Source: Desulfobacterales bacterium
Lineage (GTDB): Bacteria; Desulfobacterota; Desulfobacteria; Desulfobacterales; B30-G6
Direction: 5' to 3'
DNA length: 32,506 nucleotides
NCBI GenBank assembly: GCA_029940035.1
Contig: JAOZRT010000017.1
Span: 1 to 32,506 of the forward strand
Notes under the pieces: model-generated
Database searches by the model: none
Seen by the model: the letters and a program-made list of their open reading frames with translations, nothing else
Told to the model about the DNA's origin: nothing
Position numbers and translations under genes: made by a program
Part shown: positions 23,325 to 30,857 of the stretch, one piece after another
Layout: each line of letters opens with the position of its first letter
Position numbering within the stretch: position 1 is the stretch's first letter

Positions 23325-24446
23325 ATGCCTCTTGTACAAGACGCCGAAATGCAGATGCTTGCCAGGGCGGCGGCAGAGTTCGCTTCAGGGGAACTGATCG
23401 ATTGCCGGCAAGAGACAGACCGCTTTCCTTTTGGCCCCTTTTTTGCCGTGGCTCTTGAGAAGGCCTACAACCTCGATTTTCTGCATGTCACTCTTCCGGT
23501 TACCATGGGGGGCATAGGCCTGAACACCACGGCCCTGTGCATGGTTTTGGACAAGCTGTGTCAGGAGGATGCCAGCCTGGGAGCGATCATATTGACGCAT
23601 TGCTTTGCGCAGGAAATCCTCATCCAGGCAGGTGCGGGTGAAATCCTGAAGAATCGGGCGGCCTGTGCTGAAAAGCCCGAAAACTTTCTTTTAGCCTGCC
23701 CCCTGTTCAACAACCCGTCAGAGATCCACCATGTGGCCAGGCTCGAAAAAAAGGGCGACCGACCAGTATTGTCCGGACGGATCGATTACCTGGTCCTGGG
23801 CGGTGTTGCCGACCTGGCACTGGTTCCTGCAGCCGGTCAGGGGCAGACATCCTGGACCTACTACCTGGTGGATCTGCGGCAGTCTTCTGCCAGTATCAGC
23901 AAACCGGTGCTGAGCCACGGTATACGTTGCTGCCCGGCGGTTGACATCGAGTTCCAAAAAGCAGAGGCCGTCCTGGTTGGTTTTGACGGTGGCGGCCACG
24001 CCCTTTTTAAGGCGGCAGCGGCAAAACTGTCTGTAGCCGCCGCAGCCATATCCACGGGCATCATGAAGGGCTCTTTTCGTGAAGCCCTGACGTATGCAAA
24101 GGAAAGGGAGCAGGGCGGGCGCAGACTGCTAGGGTGGTCCGACATGCAGAAAATGTTGTCCGACATGGCAGTGCATCTCGAAATCGCGGACATGGTTGTG
24201 GCGGAGGCCTGCCGGTGTTTGGACCAAGGGGTAAAAGACTGGGAGCAAAAAGCTCTGGCTGCCGCCATTCACGTGCAGGAGGCTGCCGTTCAGGTGACCA
24301 CGGACGGTGTCCAGGCCCTGGGCGGCGTCGGATACATGCAGGACTTTGGGCAGGAAAAGCGCTTCCGGGATGCCAAACACATTCAGGCGTGTTTTGGCTT
24401 GACGCCCTTGAAACGGATTAGGCTGCTGGAGCAAATCATCGCATAA
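23325..24446 (+). CDS. Acyl-CoA dehydrogenase homologue lacking the usual C-terminal catalytic Glu
   Basis: This 373-residue protein has an acyl-CoA dehydrogenase fold: LPVTMGGIGLNTTALCMVLDKLCQEDASLGAI in the N-terminal domain, REALTYAKEREQGGRRLLGWSDMQKMLSDMAV and VQALGGVGYMQDFGQEKRFRDAKHIQA in the C-terminal domain. Where active enzymes have YEGT, it reads CFGL, so the usual base is missing. The TEPGAGSD loop is replaced by CPLFNNPSEIHH. It may be a non-catalytic partner of the 500-residue protein, or a member with its base at a different place, as in some long-chain and isovaleryl enzymes. The start at 23325 has GGAG 6 nt upstream and replaces an ATG at 23313 that lacks one. Confidence 0.85.
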   Translation: MPLVQDAEMQMLARAAAEFASGELIDCRQETDRFPFGPFFAVALEKAYNLDFLHVTLPVTMGGIGLNTTALCMVLDKLCQEDASLGAIILTHCFAQEILIQAGAGEILKNRAACAEKPENFLLACPLFNNPSEIHHVARLEKKGDRPVLSGRIDYLVLGGVADLALVPAAGQGQTSWTYYLVDLRQSSASISKPVLSHGIRCCPAVDIEFQKAEAVLVGFDGGGHALFKAAAAKLSVAAAAISTGIMKGSFREALTYAKEREQGGRRLLGWSDMQKMLSDMAVHLEIADMVVAEACRCLDQGVKDWEQKALAAAIHVQEAAVQVTTDGVQALGGVGYMQDFGQEKRFRDAKHIQACFGLTPLKRIRLLEQIIA

Positions 24447-24477
24447 GTACAATCCAGAGGAGATATAAAATTTTTTG

Positions 24478-24549
24478 CCCTTTGTTTACCCAGTGAAATG
24501 CGCGTAAGTGCCGTCGAAGACGATTTCACCGGGGTGTCTTTGTGGTTAA
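24478..24549 (+). repeat. Dispersed palindromic repeat, copy A
   Basis: CCCTTTGTTTACCCAGTGAAA (21 bases, 24478-24498) and TTTCACCGGGGTGTCTTTGTGG (24523-24544) flank a variable centre. The arms ACCC-GTGAAA and TTTCAC-GGGGT are inverted repeats. Both ends recur in opposite orientation at 31842-31900. It lies in the 139-bp gap before the decarboxylase gene. Confidence 0.65.
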
Positions 24550-24585
24550 TTTTATCGGCACCAATGGATGAAAGGAGAATTAGTC

Positions 24586-25422
24586 ATGAGTTCCTTTTTC
24601 AATGATACACCCCCCCAAAAGACCGTTACCCATGGCGAGGCAACGTTTGACCTGCCCATCTTTTACCATCGGGATGATGCCTTTGCCCTCTACTTTTCGG
24701 CGGATTACCAAAAAGTCAAGGCAGTGATGCCCTCCGATAAGCTGAATCCCGTGGTCCTGCCCGGCGGCAAAGCGATCGCTGCTATCGGTGTTTTCAACTA
24801 CATCGATACCACCATCGGGTCTTACGGTGAGATCGCCGTTGCCCTGCCGGCTGTTTTCGGGAAACCGATAACTGCGTCAAAGGGCATTTTAGCCGCGCTG
24901 ATGGAAAGCAAATATCCTGGATTCGGCGTAGTCATTATGCACCTGCCGGTGACGAGAATCGAGGCCAGGGATGCCGGCCGGGGGGAGTGGGGCTACACCA
25001 AATTCATCGCGGATATGCATTTTTCCATCACACCGGAGTATATGCAATGCCGAATGCTGGAGGGAGATGAACAGATTCTCGATATACGTGTAAAAAGACG
25101 TGGGTTTTATTTGAGGGATAAAAAGCCGTTCACGACGTATTCCGTGAAAAATGGAAATCTCATTAAAACGATTATCCCCCAAATTGCCTGTAAAAGGGTG
25201 TCGCCCATTACCGGCGGATCCTATTTGAAACTGGGCAATCATCCTGTAGCGGAATCCATTCGCAAACTGGGGCTTTCCGCCCAACCCATGATGAGTGTCT
25301 ATTATCCGGAAAGAGCGGCCATATTGCCGTCGGGGACGGTTATTGAGAAGGGCGTAAGACCGATGGAAGGCTACCTGGGTAGGGACCGCAAGGCAGATCA
25401 CACGATCGAGTACCCGGCATGA
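24586..25422 (+). CDS. Acetoacetate decarboxylase family protein (ADC superfamily)
   Basis: This 278-residue protein shows ADC family sequence: AVMPSDKLNPVVLPGGKAIAAIGVFNYIDTTIGSYGEIAVALPA, and GRGEWGYTKFIADMHF near residues 131-146. In clostridial acetoacetate decarboxylase this region is GYPKKLAD, where the first Lys forms the Schiff base. Lys139 is at that place, but the second Lys, which lowers its pKa, is Phe140. ADC-like proteins without that Lys often catalyse aldol or other Schiff-base reactions rather than decarboxylation, so the reaction is uncertain. The ATG at 24586 has GGAG 8 nt upstream; an ATG at 24568 overlaps that site. The stop overlaps the next start by 4 nt (ATGA). It follows the acyl-CoA dehydrogenase pair, after a repeat. 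Confidence 0.85.
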   Translation: MSSFFNDTPPQKTVTHGEATFDLPIFYHRDDAFALYFSADYQKVKAVMPSDKLNPVVLPGGKAIAAIGVFNYIDTTIGSYGEIAVALPAVFGKPITASKGILAALMESKYPGFGVVIMHLPVTRIEARDAGRGEWGYTKFIADMHFSITPEYMQCRMLEGDEQILDIRVKRRGFYLRDKKPFTTYSVKNGNLIKTIIPQIACKRVSPITGGSYLKLGNHPVAESIRKLGLSAQPMMSVYYPERAAILPSGTVIEKGVRPMEGYLGRDRKADHTIEYPA

Positions 25423-26012
25423 GCATTGTTGCCATTACCGGTGCCGGCGGTTATATCGGCCGGCAACTGACTGACTGCCTTGAAAAGGCTGCCTGGTGTG
25501 AGCGCATCATCGGCTCAGACATTGTGGAACCCGCTGTTCAATCTTCGAAGTTCCAATTTTTTAACAAGGACATTCGTGATCCTCGACTTATCGATCTCTG
25601 GCGTGACAAAAAGGTCGATACGGTCGTGCATCTGGCTTTTGTGCTCAATCCCATCCACGACGAACAAAAAATGTTCGGCATCAACGTGAACGGCACTTTG
25701 AACGTTCTTGAAGCATGCAAGGCCTTGAATATAAAACATATTGGCGTGGTAAAGCTTTCCGAGGTGGGGGCCTTGGTGGGAAAACGAACCCTTAATATCC
25801 CCAAGCAACTTTATACCGGTATCGTCGGACTGTTGTGGCGTCTGCGCGTAAAGGTTGTGGAAACGCCGGCCGGTATCGTGGATTACATTGCCTATCCCTG
25901 GGTGTTGGATACAGAACGGGCCAAGCAGGAGTTGGGCTGGCAACCCCGGTACACATCAAGGGAAACCCTGCGGATTATGCTGGAAACCCACGATTATAGA
26001 TTGTGTACCTAA
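25419..26012 (+). CDS. NAD-dependent epimerase/dehydratase-like (SDR) protein with large internal deletion
   Basis: This 197-residue protein has a normal N-terminal NAD-binding half (AITGAGGYIGRQL with GxxGxxG; VDTVVHLAFVLNPIHDEQKMFGINVNGTLNVLEAC) and a normal C-terminal end (KLSEVGALVGKR, YPWVLDTERAKQELGWQPRYTSRETL). Relatives are about 310 residues long. About 110 residues appear missing between NIKHI and GVVKLSEVG (near residue 108, about 25742). The lost part would hold the catalytic Tyr-x-x-x-Lys, so it is unlikely to act as a dehydrogenase or epimerase. The frame is kept, so it may still be made. It overlaps the decarboxylase-family gene by 4 nt and is the last gene of the operon. A recent in-frame deletion fits best; an assembly error should be excluded. 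Confidence 0.8.
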   Translation: MSIVAITGAGGYIGRQLTDCLEKAAWCERIIGSDIVEPAVQSSKFQFFNKDIRDPRLIDLWRDKKVDTVVHLAFVLNPIHDEQKMFGINVNGTLNVLEACKALNIKHIGVVKLSEVGALVGKRTLNIPKQLYTGIVGLLWRLRVKVVETPAGIVDYIAYPWVLDTERAKQELGWQPRYTSRETLRIMLETHDYRLCT

Positions 26013-26090
26013 AATGCCCAAACAATGAGGGAAAAAAGTCACAATACAACCTTTTTCAGGACGTTCATTTTCTTAAGTAGCTGTCTTAAC

Positions 26091-26096
26091 TATAAT
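26091..26096 (+). promoter_or_regulatory. TATAAT -10 box upstream of the DUF4382 lipoprotein gene
   Basis: A perfect TATAAT lies about 105 bp before the start codon; no good -35 is at the right distance. TTAAG (26073-26077) and CTTAA (26085-26089) form a small inverted repeat just upstream. The 188-bp gap holds no other recognisable feature. Confidence 0.35.
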
Positions 26097-26200
26097 TTTA
26101 AAAACTTGCTTTCTTGCATGTTTTTTGCATATTACTAAAAGGACGTATTTGAAGAAGACATATCGCTTATTATTCATCATAAAGAATTAGGAGAGAGACT

Positions 26201-27805
26201 ATGAGTAAATATCTATTGTGCATTATAGGCATATTGTTGCTGCTGGCAGGCTGCGGCGGCGGAGATGGCAGCTCGATCACGTCTAAGAACACCAATGACA
26301 GCGGCAGTGTCGCTGTCATGCTGACAGATGGACCTGCTGACGCATATGATAGTATCTGGATCTGGATCACCGAAATTTCCCTGCTGTCGGATGACGATGC
26401 CGATCCTGTGGTTGTTTTCGAGTCTGACGATCCCGGGGGATGGAAAGTTGACCTGCTCGAATTACGGGACCAGGATGCGGTGGTTACTGTCAAAGATGAC
26501 ATCCCAGCCGGCCATTACAGTAAAATCAGGCTGCGCGTTGCCGATATCCAAATAGAAGGAGGAGCGGATGCTCCATGCAGCCCTGAGAATATAGAAATTA
26601 AGCTGCCCAGTGGAAAAATCGATTTGAAACCCAAGGGTGGATTTGATGTCGTTCCCGGCGAAACCATTGCCATACGTCTGGATATTGATTGTGACAAATC
26701 AATCAATCTGCACCCGGCCGGCAAATCAGGCAAGTGCATTTTCCGTCCGGTGGTTTTCGTAGAAATCGACACCCTGGATGCCATCGACGAATGTCCGCGG
26801 GTAACCAAAGGGATAATCGAAACCATCCTGGAAGGAAATACCGGCTTTACCCTGCGGCTCGGCAACGGCCGCGGGTTGTTGACGGTTTTACTGGATGATG
26901 ATGTGGTTATTTTTGGAGAAAACGGAGTGCCGGTTGCACCAGAGGAAATGTGGGAGGCACTGGAACCCGGTCAACTGGTCCACGTGCGGGGGCAACTTGA
27001 CAATGACGGCAATTTGCAGGCGTCGGTCATCGCCATCGGCAACGTCGTGCTGGTCAAAGGTATCGTTGAAGCGCCTTATGTTGAAATACCGGATGAAGGA
27101 GGTACGTTTACATTGGACCTCCTGCCGCCACATGAATTCACTGAAAATATTGTAGATGTAGACGTCAGTGAGGACACGCTGGTCATGAGCGGTTGCGACC
27201 AGCCGACAGATACTGGTGATATTCAAACCGGTATGATGGCCCGTGTGGTAGGCAAAGTGTCCCTGGGGGATCAGTCGATCAAGGCCATAGCCGTGCTTCT
27301 GAAGGATGTAAATATTACCGGCATGCTCGAAGACGTGTCAGATCAGGATAGTGAAGGTGGATATGTGCTCTTTGTTCAGGTCGATGATACAGAACCGGTT
27401 GAGACGGTTGAGATATATATGCCGACGGGTGTTGAACCACGCATCAAAAATATCGGACCGGTACCCATTGAAGAGCTTCAGAGGTTGACGGACTGTGGCC
27501 AAATGGTGGGAGTGAGCATCACTGTTGAGTCTAAAGATACATTGCCCATGATTGCCATTGATGTTCGTGTGGATACGGTAACGGTTGAAGGTGAGTTACA
27601 ATCTGCCGCCCCGGCAAATGACACCAAACCGGTGGTGTTTACCCTGGTTGGTGGCGAGACAATCGCTATACCCTCAACGGTCAAAATTGATCCGCCCAAC
27701 ACGAATATCATGCTGGGAGATTACCTCGTCATTATCGGACTTATCACCTGTGAAGAAGATGATTACGACTACAAGGCTTACAAGATAACCATTACAGAAC
27801 CTTAA
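26201..27805 (+). CDS. Secreted lipoprotein with DUF4382-type domain and repeated OB-like segments
   Basis: This 534-residue protein starts with a lipoprotein signal (YLLCIIGILLLLAGC, lipobox Cys18 followed by GGGDGSS). Residues 35-190 resemble DUF4382: GSVAVMLTDGPADAYDSIWIWITEISLL, WKVDLLELRD, IPAGHYSKIRLRV and FRPVVFVEID. The rest (about 200-530) holds several beta-rich segments of the DUF5666 kind, with recurring EPGQLVHVRGQLDNDGNLQASVI and KGIVE patterns. The product is acidic and rich in Asp, which suggests Ca2+ or other cation contact. Such proteins are attached to the outer side of a membrane and have no firmly known function. No operon partners are visible; it stands between the decarboxylase block and the transporter genes, with a terminator-like hairpin after it. 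AGGAG precedes the ATG. Confidence 0.82.
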   Translation: MSKYLLCIIGILLLLAGCGGGDGSSITSKNTNDSGSVAVMLTDGPADAYDSIWIWITEISLLSDDDADPVVVFESDDPGGWKVDLLELRDQDAVVTVKDDIPAGHYSKIRLRVADIQIEGGADAPCSPENIEIKLPSGKIDLKPKGGFDVVPGETIAIRLDIDCDKSINLHPAGKSGKCIFRPVVFVEIDTLDAIDECPRVTKGIIETILEGNTGFTLRLGNGRGLLTVLLDDDVVIFGENGVPVAPEEMWEALEPGQLVHVRGQLDNDGNLQASVIAIGNVVLVKGIVEAPYVEIPDEGGTFTLDLLPPHEFTENIVDVDVSEDTLVMSGCDQPTDTGDIQTGMMARVVGKVSLGDQSIKAIAVLLKDVNITGMLEDVSDQDSEGGYVLFVQVDDTEPVETVEIYMPTGVEPRIKNIGPVPIEELQRLTDCGQMVGVSITVESKDTLPMIAIDVRVDTVTVEGELQSAAPANDTKPVVFTLVGGETIAIPSTVKIDPPNTNIMLGDYLVIIGLITCEEDDYDYKAYKITITEP

Positions 27806-27852
27806 TAAGCCGGCAAATTGTCAGTTTTATTTTTAAACACTGATTGAATAAT

Positions 27853-27882
27853 GAAAGCAGGGTCATACATGGCCCTGCTTTC
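27853..27882 (+). terminator. Terminator-like hairpin between DUF4382 gene and minus-strand operon
   Basis: A perfect 10-bp stem (GAAAGCAGGG at 27853-27862, CCCTGCTTTC at 27873-27882) with a 10-nt loop lies between two convergent genes. The T-run is poor (TTATAA), so termination is likely but not certain, and it may act on both strands. Confidence 0.6.
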
Positions 27883-27986
27883 TTATAAACCGGTTATTAT
27901 AAATCTGTTTTGTTTCAAGAAACGGGGTGTGGGCAAGGGGCCTCTGACTTGGAAAGTGCAGTCAATAATAAAGTACGCCAACTGCT

Positions 27987-29213
27987 TTAGAACAATCTTT
28001 TTTCCACAATCCGGTCCACGGTAATATCCAGCTTGGCCGCCTCTTTCAGGTAGAAGGCGCGCTGTTCATCGTCGAACACCTCAGGCGGAAAAAGTCCTTT
28101 CTGATAAACCTTGTCGTTCACGAGCATCTTGGTGAACAACGCTCCGCACTGACCGGTCAAATAGGTTTCGGCGGTCAGGCCGGTTTTTTCAAAAGCTTCG
28201 AAAACACCGGGTGCATTCACATAATTGTCGATCCTGACAGGCTTACCGTCTTTTTCCCCGTCCACGCGTATAAGAAAGGCCCCTTCTTCACATTCCAGGC
28301 CTTCATCCAGGATTGCCTTAATTTCGCCCGGGTACTTGGGAGCGGGAGGCGTCAGCCTGAGGGCCAGGTCCATGGGTACGATAGCGGTGCCCTTCACATC
28401 CACTGGGTCGTTAGATAAAAGCCCCATGCGGTAAAGTGGTTCGGCAAAATCAACGCCAAAGCCACCATATTTGAAGTAGATGTTTTTAGCACCCTTGAGA
28501 TATTTGTCGGATAGAAGGCCCATGGTGACCGGTTCGTCATGGGCGTGCTCCACCGTGCGTATTTTTTTATCGATGCCCCTGAACGTCATCCACATGGCAT
28601 TGCTGAACGGTTCGGTTTCTTTCATTTGACCGTTCTCATAGCAGTAGGCCGGGCAGTTCATGTCACCCAAGGCCACCTCGGGTGACCACCAGAAGGGCAA
28701 AAAGCGCTTGGCCCAGATACCTTCGTACACATGAATCTGGATCGTGTCGCAGGTGTCCATCTGTTCCGTGGTCTCACGGGTGATGACGTTGGCCAACCCA
28801 GGCGCGGACCCCGTACTCATGAGAGCGGACAGTCCCTTGGCCTCGAATTTATCACTCCACTCGGTTAGCAGCAGTTCAATACCCTTGTCAAAGTCGAGGT
28901 TTTCAAACTCGGCTGCGGCAAAATCCTGGTAGTTTACCTTGGCTTCCAGAGCAGCTTTCAGCGCATTGGGGGTCAAGACGATGGGCAGGGCATTGACCAT
29001 CAAATCAACCCCTTGGGCGGCCTGGACGACATTCTCTACCTTGGTGGCATCCAGTTTGAGTGCCGTAGCCTTTTTAAGGGTGCGCTCCATCTCTTTTACC
29101 GCGGCCTCGTCATAGTCCGCACAGATGATCTCGGACACGTTGGGTTCCTCGTTCATCCGTTTGGCCACCGTGCTACCCTGAGCACCAGCTCCGAGCAATA
29201 AAATTTTTTTCAT
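27987..29213 (-). CDS. Saccharopine-dehydrogenase-like NAD(P)-dependent oxidoreductase 2
   Basis: This 408-residue protein belongs to the same family as the one at 10991: KKILLLGAGAQGSTVAKRM, an acidic IICADYD after beta-2, LMVNALPIVLTPNALKAALEAKVNYQDFA, and STGSAPGLANVITRE. It shares the GAGAQG start and the overall length but differs clearly along the rest, so a different substrate is likely. These enzymes oxidise or form C-N bonds next to a carboxylate with NAD(P)(H). GAAGGG lies upstream of the ATG. It is the last gene downstream of the opp-type transporter and the small lipoprotein on the minus strand, separated from the latter by 244 bp that hold a hairpin repeat. An amine or amino-acid-derived substrate delivered by the transporter is a reasonable guess. 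Confidence 0.87.
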   Translation of the reverse strand: MKKILLLGAGAQGSTVAKRMNEEPNVSEIICADYDEAAVKEMERTLKKATALKLDATKVENVVQAAQGVDLMVNALPIVLTPNALKAALEAKVNYQDFAAAEFENLDFDKGIELLLTEWSDKFEAKGLSALMSTGSAPGLANVITRETTEQMDTCDTIQIHVYEGIWAKRFLPFWWSPEVALGDMNCPAYCYENGQMKETEPFSNAMWMTFRGIDKKIRTVEHAHDEPVTMGLLSDKYLKGAKNIYFKYGGFGVDFAEPLYRMGLLSNDPVDVKGTAIVPMDLALRLTPPAPKYPGEIKAILDEGLECEEGAFLIRVDGEKDGKPVRIDNYVNAPGVFEAFEKTGLTAETYLTGQCGALFTKMLVNDKVYQKGLFPPEVFDDEQRAFYLKEAAKLDITVDRIVEKRLF

Positions 29214-29374
29214 TTTCCGTTCCCTTCATTAGAAACAGTCAGTCGCCTTTGCGAACAGGCCACCCTTCCCAATAACCTGGGTTAGACAACACCCTCCGTG
29301 TTGATACATATTTCTAATGTGTATAATAAATTTAGCTGAAGCAGCTTTATAGCAAGGGGCAAAGAAGCAGCTGT

Positions 29375-29433
29375 CAGCTCATAGTTCATAGCCCATTGCT
29401 TGCTATCAGCTATGAGCTACGACCTATGAGCTG
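29375..29433. repeat. Inverted repeat built from CAGCTCATAG / CTATGAGCTG units
   Basis: CAGCTCATAG (29375-29384) and CTATGAGCTG (29424-29433) form a perfect 10-bp stem. Additional CATAGC and AGCTATGAGCT units lie within the loop, so several alternative folds are possible. It lies in the 244-bp gap between two minus-strand genes. Repeats of this kind are common between genes; no function is assigned. Confidence 0.55.
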
Positions 29434-29457
29434 TTATATATCCTTGAATCTTATGCC

Positions 29458-29769
29458 TTATTCTTCGTCCCAGGTTGCTTTGGTGTAACCCAGGGCTGTT
29501 GCCGCAGCCTGTTCATCGGCGTTCAACTGGTTCCAGTATTTGTCTTCCGAAGCAGGTTGTTTTGCTTCGCCTTCCCAGCTGTCCGCGTCCCAGCCAAGCT
29601 TTCCCCACAGGGCTTGTTCCGCGGCTGTCATATCCTCCCAGCCGGCTTCTTCCCACATAGCGATGTCGGTGCGTACGGAATCGGCATCTATCTTACCCGA
29701 GGTGGCACATCCAAACAGCAGGGCGACACTCATCATCATTACCAATACAACAGCAATCCTTTTTTTCAT
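29458..29769 (-). CDS. Small lipoprotein with two Trp-rich repeat units
   Basis: This 103-residue protein has a lipoprotein signal (KKRIAVVLVMMMSVALLFGC, Cys21). The mature part is acidic and has two copies of a motif of the form W-x-x-L-x-x-x-E-Q-x-A-x-x-x-L-G-[WY]-x-x-x-x-W: MTAAEQALWGKLGWDADSW and LNADEQAAATALGYTKATW. Similar short W-L-EQ-LG-W units occur in uncharacterised proteins of bacteria and eukaryotes; the function is unknown. AGGAGGT lies 7 nt before the ATG, a very strong site, so the product may be abundant. It lies 56 bp downstream of the OppF-type gene. Confidence 0.82.
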   Translation of the reverse strand: MKKRIAVVLVMMMSVALLFGCATSGKIDADSVRTDIAMWEEAGWEDMTAAEQALWGKLGWDADSWEGEAKQPASEDKYWNQLNADEQAAATALGYTKATWDEE

Positions 29770-29825
29770 TTTTACTACCTCCTTTGGTTGGGTTGATTAA
29801 GAAGAGCCTCAATCAACTGGTTTGT

Positions 29826-30848
29826 TTATTCACGGTTATCTCGGCATTGATCGCCGTCAACCAACAAGCATGCAGCAAAGTGGCCTTCACCCACCTGCAC
29901 CATTTGCGGTTTACCGGAACGGCACTCCTTTTTGCGCTCAAGACAACGGGGTGCAAAATTGCAACTGTCCATGGTGTCATCCGGGGTTATGGGAATATAG
30001 CCCCGAATGGGCAACTCCTGTATCTCGGCAGTCGGATCGGGCACCGGTACTGCCGCGATCAACGCCCGCGTGTAAGGATGGCAGGGATGGTTGATTATCG
30101 TCTCGGTGGGCCCGATCTCCAGGATCTTCCCCAGGTACATGATGGCAATGCGGTCACAAATATAGCGCGCCGTAACCAAATCGTGGGTGATGTATATAAA
30201 GGAGATACCATACTTGTCGCGCATTTTAAACAGCAGATCGAGGATGCCGATCCTGACGGATACATCCAGCATGGAAACGGACTCGTCGGCAATGACAAAT
30301 TCCGGCTGCAGCACCAGCACCCGTCCGATACTTACACGCTGGAGCTGGCCGCCGCTGAGAAGCATCGGGTATTTATTCCAGTATTCCTCCACCGGGTTCA
30401 AGCCAACCTCTTCCAGGGTCTTTCTGATCAATGCGTCCTCGGCGTCCCTGTCCTCGACCAGATGATGAATCTTGATGGTCTGCCGCAGGATTTCAGAGAC
30501 GGTTCGACGGGGATTCAGCGACCCAAAGGGGTCCTGGAAAATCATCTGCATTTTCCGGCGAAAGGGCTTGAACTGCTTCCGGCTCATGGCGTCCACTCGG
30601 GTTCCCTTGAAATGGATTTTTCCGCCCGTGGGTTCCAGGAGCTTTAGTATCGTTCTGCTCAGGGTCGACTTTCCGCATCCGCTCTCCCCGACGAAGCCCA
30701 GAATTTCCCTCTCAGCCACCGAGAAGCTGATGTCATCCACAGCCCGCAGATACGATTGTTCCTTCTTGAACAAAGAAGCAAACATCCCTGTTCGCAGAGG
30801 AAAGTATTGTTTTAAATTTTCTATTTTAAGTACGGTATTATGGTTCAT
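29826..30848 (-). CDS. Oligopeptide/dipeptide ABC transporter ATPase (OppF/DppF type)
   Basis: This 340-residue ATPase of the OppF/DppF type has Walker A GESGCGKST, Q-loop FQDPFGSLNPRRTV, signature LSGGQLQR, Walker B VIADESVSMLD and the H-loop THD. The C-terminal oligopeptide-transporter extension has CNFAPRCLERKKECRSGKPQM and a late Cys, which fits the iron-sulfur/HPY tail of these proteins. It would work with the OppD-type protein to power uptake by the OppB/OppC-type permeases. In Walker B the usual PVSALD is SVSMLD, a common variant. It starts 9 bp after the OppD-type stop. The matching binding protein may be the one encoded at 8971; this is inference. Confidence 0.93.
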   Translation of the reverse strand: MNHNTVLKIENLKQYFPLRTGMFASLFKKEQSYLRAVDDISFSVAEREILGFVGESGCGKSTLSRTILKLLEPTGGKIHFKGTRVDAMSRKQFKPFRRKMQMIFQDPFGSLNPRRTVSEILRQTIKIHHLVEDRDAEDALIRKTLEEVGLNPVEEYWNKYPMLLSGGQLQRVSIGRVLVLQPEFVIADESVSMLDVSVRIGILDLLFKMRDKYGISFIYITHDLVTARYICDRIAIMYLGKILEIGPTETIINHPCHPYTRALIAAVPVPDPTAEIQELPIRGYIPITPDDTMDSCNFAPRCLERKKECRSGKPQMVQVGEGHFAACLLVDGDQCRDNRE

Positions 30849-30857
30849 ACGTTAATC

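Noticed and set aside
29784-30647. Open frame antisense to the OppF-type ATPase (287 codons)
   Set aside because: It overlaps the Walker motifs of a clear ATPase on the other strand and has no family features.
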